This document shows, in pieces, positions 36,254-43,750 of a stretch of DNA of 64,000 nt. Position numbers and translations under genes: made by a program. The notes beneath the pieces were generated by a model. The model was not told where the DNA came from, did not search any database, and was given only the letters and a program-made list of their open reading frames with translations. The stretch's first letter is position 1, and each line of letters starts with the position of its first letter. Source of the stretch: CAZSAK01 sp964605155 (GTDB taxonomy: Bacteria; Pseudomonadota; Gammaproteobacteria; SZUA-140); contig CAZSAK010000015.1 of assembly GCA_964605155.1 (NCBI GenBank), positions 1 through 64,000 on the forward strand, given 5' to 3'.

Positions 36254-36362
36254 TTGCAGCTATGCATAACAGTGATTCGCTATCCCGTCTTAATAACCCA
36301 TTTTATTTGGTCAATGTTCTGTTAAACTAACGCAGCTACACGAATATCATGATCTGTGGACT

Positions 36363-37730
36363 ATGGATTTATCATCACTGACGACGATCTCACCCATCGA
36401 CGGCCGATACTACGACAAGGTCGCCCCGCTGCGTCCCATATTCAGTGAATATGGTTTGATACGCCATCGGGTTCTGGTCGAAATCCGCTGGCTACAGGCC
36501 TTGTCAGCAAATCTCGATATTATGGAAGTACCGACATTAAGCAGCCATGCCAATAATATACTGGATGGCATCATAGAAAATTTCGACATCGATGATGCGC
36601 AACGTGTGAAAAATATCGAACGCACAACCAACCATGACATAAAGGCAATTGAATATTTTCTTAAGGAAAAAATAGCCAGTAATGATGAGCTCAGTGCGGT
36701 AAGTGAATTTATTCACTTTGCGTGCACTTCGGAGGATATCAATAATCTTGCCTACGCCATGATGATGCGCGAGGCTCGCGCGCAGGTATTGTTGCCGTTT
36801 ATGGATGACCTCATCAATACCATCACACACCTGGCACATACGTATGCTTCACAGTCCATGCTTGCACGAACCCACGGTCAGAGTGCGTCACCCACCACGC
36901 TGGGAAAAGAGATGGCGAATGTCGTCCATCGACTCAGACGGCAACGCGAACAATTTGCCGCGGTTATGCTGATGGGCAAGATGAACGGAGCAACGGGAAA
37001 TTTCAACGCTCACCTCGCAGCCTATCCGGAGGTGGACTGGCCGGCATTTTCAGAGAGTTTTATCTTCCAGCTGGGTATGGAAGCCAATGCCTATACAACC
37101 CAGATAGAACCGCATGATTATCTGGCGGAATATTTCGATGTCTGCGCCCGTTTCAACACCGTACTACTTGATTTCTGCCGTGATATCTGGGGTTACATCT
37201 CGCTGGGTTATTTTACCCAAAAGAATATTGCCGGTGAGGTGGGATCCTCGACAATGCCCCATAAGATCAATCCCATTGATTTCGAAAACGCCGAGGGAAA
37301 CATCGGCTACGCCAATGCAATCTTTCATCATCTCAGCACCAAACTGCCTGTCTCGCGCTGGCAACGTGACCTGAGTGACTCCACCGTCCTGCGTAATATA
37401 GGCGTTGCCATTGCCCACTCCTTGATCGCCTATCAGTCCTGTCTCAAGGGGATCAGCAAGCTGGAATGTAACCCCGACAGAATCCAGGCCGACCTGGATC
37501 ATGCCTGGGAGGTGCTGGCAGAACCCATCCAGACAGTCATGAGACGTTATAACATTGAAAATCCATATGAAAAATTAAAAGAACTCACCCGCGGTAAATC
37601 CGTGGGCCCTGAACTATTTCAGGATCTGATCAATACCCTGAATATACCAAAAGAGGCCAAATCGCGCCTGCTGGCACTCACTCCCAATACGTACACCGGC
37701 AACGCCAACGATCAGGCTAAAAAGATCTAG
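36363..37730 (+). CDS. purB: Adenylosuccinate lyase
   Basis: Cleaves SAICAR and adenylosuccinate, releasing fumarate, in purine synthesis. The 455 aa have the superfamily signature GSSTMPHKINPIDFENAEGN (about residues 293-312), ARTHGQSASPTTLGKE with the catalytic His, and HFACTSEDINNLAYA. Length equals E. coli PurB. No terminator directly follows; the next strong one is that of the candidate small RNA at 37868. Confidence 0.98.
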   Translation: MDLSSLTTISPIDGRYYDKVAPLRPIFSEYGLIRHRVLVEIRWLQALSANLDIMEVPTLSSHANNILDGIIENFDIDDAQRVKNIERTTNHDIKAIEYFLKEKIASNDELSAVSEFIHFACTSEDINNLAYAMMMREARAQVLLPFMDDLINTITHLAHTYASQSMLARTHGQSASPTTLGKEMANVVHRLRRQREQFAAVMLMGKMNGATGNFNAHLAAYPEVDWPAFSESFIFQLGMEANAYTTQIEPHDYLAEYFDVCARFNTVLLDFCRDIWGYISLGYFTQKNIAGEVGSSTMPHKINPIDFENAEGNIGYANAIFHHLSTKLPVSRWQRDLSDSTVLRNIGVAIAHSLIAYQSCLKGISKLECNPDRIQADLDHAWEVLAEPIQTVMRRYNIENPYEKLKELTRGKSVGPELFQDLINTLNIPKEAKSRLLALTPNTYTGNANDQAKKI

Positions 37731-37750
37731 ACCCGAAAATCCTCCCGAAT

Positions 37751-37792
37751 TGTGACCTTTCTCACAGTTTCATGACCTCCCTTATGGATAAT
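37751..37792 (+). promoter_or_regulatory. Perfect CRP/Vfr-type site with -10-like box (class II geometry)
   Basis: TGTGA (37751-37755), six bases, then TCACA (37762-37766) is the exact CRP consensus half-site pair. The box GATAAT at 37787-37792 would start transcription near 37799-37800, putting the site centre (37758.5) at about -41.5, the class II activation position. No good -35 hexamer exists, as is usual for class II promoters. Which CRP-family protein binds is unknown; Vfr- and Clp-type relatives recognise the same motif. Confidence 0.65.
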
Positions 37793-37799
37793 AGATCCC

Positions 37800-37909
37800 A
37801 GAAGGGATTTTAGGCGATGCATCCCTTCCACACTCCTCCAAATAAGCGTCGTCTGAGCACCCCTAAGCCCGTGCTGCCAGCTCCTCCCTTGCAGCACGGG
37901 TATTTTTTT
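37800..37909 (+). ncRNA. Candidate C-rich small RNA downstream of purB
   Basis: The predicted transcript of about 110 nt starts with a perfect 8-bp hairpin (GAAGGGAT 37801-37808 with ATCCCTTC 37821-37828). An unpaired stretch follows with CTCCTCC (37833-37839). It ends with a terminator hairpin whose loop exposes a second CTCCTCC (37881-37887) before a run of seven T. Such motifs complement Shine-Dalgarno sequences and are typical of C-rich small RNAs. A 37-codon frame inside (ATG 37817) lacks a properly spaced ribosome site. I do not recognise an Rfam family. Confidence 0.6.
37868..37909 (+). terminator. Intrinsic terminator with C-rich loop
   Basis: CCCGTGCTGC (37868-37877) pairs perfectly over 10 bp with GCAGCACGGG (37891-37900), with a 13-nt loop containing CTCCTCCC. 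TA and seven T follow. This is the 3' end of the candidate small RNA and may also terminate purB readthrough. Confidence 0.88.
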
Positions 37910-38027
37910 GGACTGCGGTATGCCATATAAAAACTGCCGCGTTACAATGATCCTGCCTTAATCAACCACATAACAATTATAGGGTGGCACCAAACTCGAT
38001 CTGCCATTAGCATGGAGCTGAAACCTG

Positions 38028-38540
38028 TTGAATGACATAGAAAATTATGATTCAGGCAAAACAGAGGGTGAGATACCGCTCGACGGCAGCGAGGATAATC
38101 GCCGTGCTGCACAGGACCTCGCATTACAGGCACAACGCTCATTACGAATATATACGCGTGACATGGACATCCCTGTCTACAATTCACGGGAATTCGTCGA
38201 TGCGGTCACGAGTCTGGCGACGCGTAGCCAATATACCTTTATTCATATCCTGATCCGGGATTCAACCAATGTGGTTAAAAACGGTCATCGTCTTATCGAA
38301 CTTGCCTACCGCTTAAGCAGCAAGATCAAACTCCGCAACCCGTATCATGAGTACAGGAATTATAATGAAGCCTTTCTGGTAGCCGATGAAACCGGACTGA
38401 TACACAGGAGAATTGCCGATCGTTATGAAGGTATAGCTGATTTCCGCAATCCACTGAAAGCGCGCAATCTGGCGTACTTTTTTGACGAGGTATGGGAAAA
38501 AAGCGCTCCTGACCCGGAACTGCGCCGCCTGCACCTTTAA
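38028..38540 (+). CDS. DUF7931-type conserved protein of unknown function
   Basis: A 170-aa soluble protein. Its core, AAQDLALQAQRSLRIYTRDM through FIHILIRDSTNVVKNGHRLI to RNPYHEYRNYNEAFLVADE, resembles the phospholipase-D-like DUF7931 proteins often encoded near GNAT genes in gammaproteobacteria, but no catalytic HxK motif is visible. Translation appears to start at TTG 38028, with GGAG ten bases upstream; no in-frame ATG precedes the domain. It lies 120 bp after the small-RNA terminator. Confidence 0.7.
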   Translation: MNDIENYDSGKTEGEIPLDGSEDNRRAAQDLALQAQRSLRIYTRDMDIPVYNSREFVDAVTSLATRSQYTFIHILIRDSTNVVKNGHRLIELAYRLSSKIKLRNPYHEYRNYNEAFLVADETGLIHRRIADRYEGIADFRNPLKARNLAYFFDEVWEKSAPDPELRRLHL

Positions 38541-38626
38541 TTACAAAATGCCACCCTATTTACCTGCTTCAATAGAAACCAACTCCCGGTTAGTGATTGA
38601 CCGGTTGATTACATGTGAACAGCGCC

Positions 38627-38788
38627 CTATTTACTATTTTCAATTTTCTGTTTTTGTTCCTGCTCCAGTTTCTGCGCCCTGTCCTCTTCCTCACGTTCCC
38701 GTTTATTACGACGATCATCATAGGCCAGATATGCCAGGAACAGCACAAGGATGATGATTACCACTCCCTGAAATATGATAGCTCCCAT
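38627..38788 (-). CDS. Small single-pass membrane protein (53 aa)
   Basis: ATG at 38788, with GAGGGG four bases upstream, opens a 53-aa frame ending at 38627. It starts MGAIIFQGVVIIILVLFLAY (one transmembrane helix), then turns into a highly charged helix with RRNKREREEEDRAQ and KLEQEQKQK. The clean ribosome site, the start directly before the helix and the coherent topology support a real gene. The function is unknown; a short anchor-plus-coil protein could bind a larger membrane partner. Confidence 0.65.
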   Translation of the reverse strand: MGAIIFQGVVIIILVLFLAYLAYDDRRNKREREEEDRAQKLEQEQKQKIENSK

Positions 38789-38947
38789 GACCCCTCTTAA
38801 AGACTGTGTCGGTTTAATCTGATTGTAGCTAAAATAATTTATCTCAACATAACATGGTATACTCAGGTTTTGAAATCGAGATTTTAGTCACAGTTATTCA
38901 TAGGTTAAACCGCTAACGTATATCCTCAATCAGGATGAGGTGATCAC

Positions 38948-39685
38948 ATGCGCATATTACTTTTAATCCCTGTATTTGTTTTGACATTACTTGCCGTTTT
39001 ACCACTATCAACTGTTTACGCTGCGGATAACGATATTTCACTTGATCCAAGTTTAATACAATCGGATTTCAATACCCTGGTCGAAGAACTTGGAACGGCG
39101 GTGTCCTATAACCCGGTTGCCCCTGCCGAACCACTGGGTGTCACCGGTTTTGATATCGGTCTCGCCGTATCGATGTTCGATATTAATGACAACGTATGGA
39201 ACAAGGCCGTCAGCGATACCGATGCGCCCTCGATGCTGCCTGTACCCAGACTCATGGCCCGCAAAGGACTCCCCTTCGGCGTAGATGTCGGCCTTGCCTA
39301 TACCAAGGTACCCGGTAGCAATATCAAGGTCATCGGCGGTGAAATCCGCAAGGCAATTTTCGAAGGTTCAACCACTACGCCCGCCATCACCGTTATCGGA
39401 CATACCAGTAACCTGAGCGGTACCGATGATGTTGATATCTCTGCTTATGGTTTTGATGTCGGTATAAGCAAGGGATTTGCCATCTTTACGCCCTATGCGG
39501 GTATCGGCCAGGTGTGGATTAATGGCAGTGAAAACGCCGGAATTGGTCTCGCTGATCATGATACTTCGGAGACGCGCAGCTATGCAGGTGTTCGTATCGG
39601 ATTCATGCCCCTGATTAACCTGGTGGCCCAGGTGGATTTTTCGGTCGTAAACAGTTACAGTCTGAGGCTTAATCTGGGTTTCTGA
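38948..39685 (+). CDS. Outer-membrane beta-barrel protein, DUF6588-like
   Basis: A 245-aa exported protein with a signal peptide to about residue 25 (cleavage after VYA). It has alternating strands rich in Gly and aromatic residues (GFDIGLAVSMFDI, LPFGVDVGLAYTKVPGS, YGFDVGISKGFAIFTPYAGIG) and ends with the C-terminal signature strand YSLRLNLGF, where the final Phe marks Bam-dependent insertion. GATGAGGTG lies before the ATG. Its stop is two bases from the convergent HD-GYP gene. Confidence 0.8.
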   Translation: MRILLLIPVFVLTLLAVLPLSTVYAADNDISLDPSLIQSDFNTLVEELGTAVSYNPVAPAEPLGVTGFDIGLAVSMFDINDNVWNKAVSDTDAPSMLPVPRLMARKGLPFGVDVGLAYTKVPGSNIKVIGGEIRKAIFEGSTTTPAITVIGHTSNLSGTDDVDISAYGFDVGISKGFAIFTPYAGIGQVWINGSENAGIGLADHDTSETRSYAGVRIGFMPLINLVAQVDFSVVNSYSLRLNLGF

Positions 39686-39687
39686 TT

Positions 39688-40932
39688 CTAGACGACTGCC
39701 TTGGCATTCGGTTTTATATAATCCAGGACATTAATACCGTAGGTTTCCCCCTGTACTACACACTTGATGTCGAATTGTGTACCGTGCTTCGTTGTATCTA
39801 ATCTAGCGAGATCGATAATCCTTGGCGGCATAATGCGCTCTTTCCTCTCGTTTAACACGAGCAGGATTTTTGGTTTCAGTCGGCGTTCACGGTTGATCGA
39901 CACCACGATACCGACGGCGCCGCACACCAGTTCGACGATACTCCCCACCGGATATATACCCAGGCACTGAATAAACTGTTCGACCATTTTCTGGTCCAGA
40001 TCCGTCTTACGCAGTTCGTATAGTTGCTTCATGGCATCCATCGAATGAATACCGTGGTGATAGACACGCTGACTGGTAATGGCATCATACATATCCACGA
40101 TGGCTACCATCCTGCCATACAAACTGATCTGGTCTGCATTCAATCCATGGGGATAACCTGAACCGTTCATGCGTTCATGATGTGAGTATGCCACATCCAC
40201 AACGTTTTGAGATAAACCATCCGTCGTAGTCAGAATTTCCTTACCGTAGATAGGATGCAATTTCATCAGTTTGAATTCTTCACTGGTCAGTTTACCCGGT
40301 TTATTCAATACCAGTTCGGGCACACGAATCTTTCCCAGATCATGCAACAGCGCACCCAATCCAAGTTCATTCAACATCTCTCTTGAAAAACCGACATGCC
40401 GGCCGAATGCAAGTGAAAGGATGCAGACATTCAAACTATGGATAGCGGTATATTCATCCTTGTTTTTCAACTGAGTCAGCCAAATCGTTGCATCAGGATT
40501 CCGAATGATGCTGTCTACGATGGTTGAAACGGTCGCCTTTGCCGCCTGGGTGTTGATACTCTTGCCCATACGGATGTCTCTATACATGTTCTGAACAACA
40601 TTCTTTGCCTGCTTATGGATGATCTTTGCTACTTTAATCTCATTTTCAAAACGGACGTTGACTTTATATGCGGGTCGATTTTCGACCACGATGTGTCTCG
40701 AATCATCCTGGGGGTTATTGGCGGGCTGGCCAACAATGGAGAGATCAGTATCAACATCCCGGCCTTTATCGGGGTCGATATAGATATGCTTACAATAGCG
40801 CCTGATTTCTTCGATATCCTTGGGTGAGGTAATCCATAGTCCCTGCAGCATAAAGGGGGTCTCCAGCCAGGGCCTATCCAACTCACGGATATACATACCC
40901 ACCTTCAGATCCCAGACATCAATCTTTTTCAT
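39688..40932 (-). CDS. HD-GYP domain c-di-GMP phosphodiesterase with DUF3391
   Basis: The 414 aa have the N-terminal DUF3391 (DLKVGMYIRELDRPWLETPF) and a catalytic HD-GYP domain. The HD pair is in LLHDLGKIRVPE (about residue 196), followed by HHERMNGSGYPHGL (about 252-265, the GYP element) and IVDMYDAITSQRVYH. All residues needed to hydrolyse c-di-GMP to pGpG/GMP are seen. It is convergent with the outer-membrane barrel gene, and a PilZ-like protein gene lies about 780 bp away on the other strand. Confidence 0.93.
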   Translation of the reverse strand: MKKIDVWDLKVGMYIRELDRPWLETPFMLQGLWITSPKDIEEIRRYCKHIYIDPDKGRDVDTDLSIVGQPANNPQDDSRHIVVENRPAYKVNVRFENEIKVAKIIHKQAKNVVQNMYRDIRMGKSINTQAAKATVSTIVDSIIRNPDATIWLTQLKNKDEYTAIHSLNVCILSLAFGRHVGFSREMLNELGLGALLHDLGKIRVPELVLNKPGKLTSEEFKLMKLHPIYGKEILTTTDGLSQNVVDVAYSHHERMNGSGYPHGLNADQISLYGRMVAIVDMYDAITSQRVYHHGIHSMDAMKQLYELRKTDLDQKMVEQFIQCLGIYPVGSIVELVCGAVGIVVSINRERRLKPKILLVLNERKERIMPPRIIDLARLDTTKHGTQFDIKCVVQGETYGINVLDYIKPNAKAVV

Positions 40933-41708
40933 ACTATATGCTGCAAATTGTTATGGATAAATGACTTACACGTATAAAAGTATGGAATAACAGACAGATA
41001 CGCTAACGAAGTGTATCGGCTCTCTGGATGAAAGCTTTACTAGTCCGCCTGCCTTAGTCTGATTTTCCCATCGGGATTCCATATAATAACGTAATACATT
41101 GTTATTTTTATATATTTTGTATAATTACGGGATAAACCTCGTTAAGATTGAGCTTTGCAAAGTCATTGAGCACACATGCCAATGTAAGCCAGCCATGTGA
41201 TTGATTATCCATGGGATTGCAACTTCTGCCAGTCTTTTGATACGGGTGACGGGATCTGCACAGCATGGGTCAGCAGAATCTCTCCCGGCGGCGCTTTTGA
41301 GCTTGTTGACAGGCTATTCGGTTTACAGTGATACACTATATTCAGTAAACATGGTGACCTGTAGCCAACTCAGCTGGGGGCAATGCCCTCTATGGCCACC
41401 ACTGATGATTCAATTGGACCATTTGGAAAATTCACTGATAACGATTCTTGGGGCTGGAATGCCTCTTTAATTGATTTTGGCTCCGCCCCTCCTGGATCTT
41501 GATCATGAGCTCACCTGGACGCACATCAAATTCGGTAGCCAATATTCTGATACGACCGGTTTAGAGCCTGATTTTCATTTAAGTGTGTACAACTTTATAG
41601 ACAAAGTATTTCTCTGATATCCTAAATAGATTCGCCGGTATAGTTCCGGCGGTAATTGCCGATATCGGGATTATCCTTACTGAAAAAACATGTTGATACA
41701 GAGCAACG
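40933..41708. other. 776-bp region without an intact gene, possible decayed coding remnants
   Basis: No frame with a ribosome site and a full domain was found. TTGTTA (41099) and TATAAT (41120) look like a promoter but with only 15 bp spacing. Protein-like scraps interrupted by stops occur on both strands: on the plus strand WDCNFCQSFDTGDGICTAWV at about 41210-41270, and on the minus strand ILATEFDVRPGELMIKIQEG at about 41560-41500. They may be relics of a lost gene or mobile element, or chance. Confidence 0.35.
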
Positions 41709-42620
41709 ATGCTACGCATATTTGGCAAGCATAAAACCTCGGCGAAAAATCAGGATCGGACTGTGAAGGTTGATACCGGCCTTGATGTAAGCAAGATCAA
41801 CGAGGCAATCCTCCGTTTCCCCATCGGCAAAAAGATTCACTGTTTTCCCGAATTCCAGTCACAGTTGACATTCGAATCCATTGTCATCGGATACTCCATA
41901 AATAATGCACTCGTATTTTCACCGAACGATATATATCACGATGCTCGCGAGAATGGGGATGTGCTCTATGTAAAGAACAATGATGGTGAACAGCGCTTTA
42001 AGTATATCAAGAGTTTCAACATTATTATTCCTGATAATACAGACGATAATCACCAATTGGATTATTTACGCAAGTCTGAAATTTGTAAGACTGCATTCCG
42101 CAACGGCAACAATATCACGCTGATTGCGGATAATACCGACAAGGGCACCCCACAGGTGGAGACAACCGTTACCAAAACAACCATTCCGAAAGATGGTTAT
42201 TATGCAAACAACAAGGTGGTCTACCTCGGTCCCAACCTGAACAGTCTTTCATACATTGATCAACGTCAGCATTACCGCTTGAGAATCTGGTTACCCGCCA
42301 CCCTCTCGGTTTCCGCGGATAATCCCGCCGATTGTCATCTTTCTGATTTCTCTGATGAAAGTGTCCAGATAAGATTTAACGAAGGTGATGCATTTCTCTC
42401 TGAAATTTCAGCTAACGATGAAGCGGTCGTCACCTTCCAACTCGATAATTCGTTGCCGCCCTTCGTTATCAGGGGAAACATCCTGAGGAAAAACAATAAT
42501 GCAGTTGTTATAACACTGAAGCATATATTCAAGAATGTTAAATTCTGCCGTCTTGATCTCGTTGATAAACTGGTGATCAAGACCACCTTGCTGCAACATC
42601 CCGAAACGATACTGGAGTAA
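41709..42620 (+). CDS. PilZ-like (YcgR-related) protein
   Basis: A 303-aa cytosolic protein with an N-terminal flagellar-brake-like half (residues 25-115) and a C-terminal PilZ-like half starting DQRQHYRLRIWLPATLSV (about 184). The RxxxR element RQHYR is kept, but the second motif reads DFSDESVQ instead of DxSxxG, so c-di-GMP binding is doubtful. It may be a receptor with altered specificity, next to the HD-GYP gene. Confidence 0.7.
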   Translation: MLRIFGKHKTSAKNQDRTVKVDTGLDVSKINEAILRFPIGKKIHCFPEFQSQLTFESIVIGYSINNALVFSPNDIYHDARENGDVLYVKNNDGEQRFKYIKSFNIIIPDNTDDNHQLDYLRKSEICKTAFRNGNNITLIADNTDKGTPQVETTVTKTTIPKDGYYANNKVVYLGPNLNSLSYIDQRQHYRLRIWLPATLSVSADNPADCHLSDFSDESVQIRFNEGDAFLSEISANDEAVVTFQLDNSLPPFVIRGNILRKNNNAVVITLKHIFKNVKFCRLDLVDKLVIKTTLLQHPETILE

Positions 42621-42672
42621 GTCCTGCACTGGATTACCTGAACGGGAATAGTGTATTCGTTACATCCTGATA

Positions 42673-43284
42673 TCAGAAGTTCTCCGCCCAGGTTCTCACA
42701 CCCTGCATAATCATATTAACGGACACTGTCCCGACATATAATGCGCTGATACGCCCGGCGATTTCGATGTAGCGCTCGATCAAACGTTCACGGCGGGGAA
42801 GTACATAGTCATGGGCCAACTTGAGCAACATGATGATCACAAACGCACTAACAACAGCCGCCAGTACGGCAGCGCAGGCAATCATGGGTTCATGGCTTTT
42901 GCCTATTATTACGCTGGCACCGATGGTGCCCGGCCCCACGAGAACCGGGATGGCAATGGCGCCTGAAAGATACTCAGACTCGCCTCTTAGAATCTCGATG
43001 GCGCGCGGCCCATGAAAAACGAACTGCAACCCTATCAGAAGAAAAACCAGCCCACCAAAGATCTGAAAAGACGCAAATTCAACCTGCACGATGTCCGAAA
43101 AGATGGCATCGCCAAGGATTGTAAAACATATAAAAATGGCATATGCAATCAGACACGCGCGGATCAACAAGTGTCCGAATCGTGGTGCATCAACTTTCTG
43201 AACCACATCAATCAGATAAATAATGATCAGAAACGGATTGAGCAGCATCAACAATAAAACTACCGATCTTGCAAAATCCGTCAT
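42673..43284 (-). CDS. MarC family membrane protein
   Basis: A 203-aa protein with six hydrophobic helices and the MarC signature LLMLLNPFLIIIYL, with AIAIPVLVGPGTIGASVIIG (about residues 110-129). The function of MarC proteins is not established; the old multiple-antibiotic-resistance link was withdrawn in E. coli. It is convergent with the PilZ-like gene. Confidence 0.92.
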   Translation of the reverse strand: MTDFARSVVLLLMLLNPFLIIIYLIDVVQKVDAPRFGHLLIRACLIAYAIFICFTILGDAIFSDIVQVEFASFQIFGGLVFLLIGLQFVFHGPRAIEILRGESEYLSGAIAIPVLVGPGTIGASVIIGKSHEPMIACAAVLAAVVSAFVIIMLLKLAHDYVLPRRERLIERYIEIAGRISALYVGTVSVNMIMQGVRTWAENF

Positions 43285-43750
43285 GTGCTTTCGAATACGA
43301 CAAGAACAGTATCAGTCATAACCAGACACATACAGGATGATGTGATCCATATAGTGATTCCATAGTTATAGATTTGAAGCATATTAGCCGCGGCACTTTC
43401 CCAAATAGTTGGAGCACATCGAAATACGGGAATAATGTATATAATTCCCGTTGCCTGACATCCATCGGATTGAATAATACAGCCAACGCGGGTCTCATAT
43501 AAAGTGCGGATATTATTTATCACACAATGCTCTCTATTCATATGATATCGGCAGTATCACGGGATTATCTGACTCATTGGTATACTCGATGCTCCAATCA
43601 TGCCATTTTACAGATATGTGGCACAGTTCAAATCCAGATATCATTTTTTGTGAGCTGTTCGACATTCTTCCAGTGACCTCCGATCTAAGCTACAGGCGTC
43701 TGTAAAAAAACCCTGGAAATATAACAACAGTCAAGATCAGGAGATACCCC
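43285..43750. other. Intergenic region upstream of the membrane/VWA operon, with an 8-bp inverted repeat
   Basis: About 465 bp without a credible gene. ACGGGAAT (43426-43433) and ATTCCCGT (43444-43451) form a perfect inverted repeat with a 10-bp AT spacer, about 300 bp before the operon start. It could be an operator or an RNA hairpin. CAGGAG stands just before the ATG at 43751. Confidence 0.4.

Noticed and set aside
37817..37930. 37-codon frame starting ATG inside the candidate small RNA
   Set aside because: AGG lies only two bases from the ATG, too close to act as a ribosome site. The frame runs through the terminator stem and has unusual composition for a protein.
41201..41470. 89-codon plus-strand frame in the 40.9-41.7 kb gap
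   Set aside because: No ribosome site; an alternative frame across the same bases looks equally protein-like, so neither is credible as an intact gene.
43281..43541. 86-codon minus-strand frame upstream of marC
   Set aside because: Composition is unlike a protein, with scattered Cys and Ile and no domain; it overlaps the marC start and an inverted repeat.
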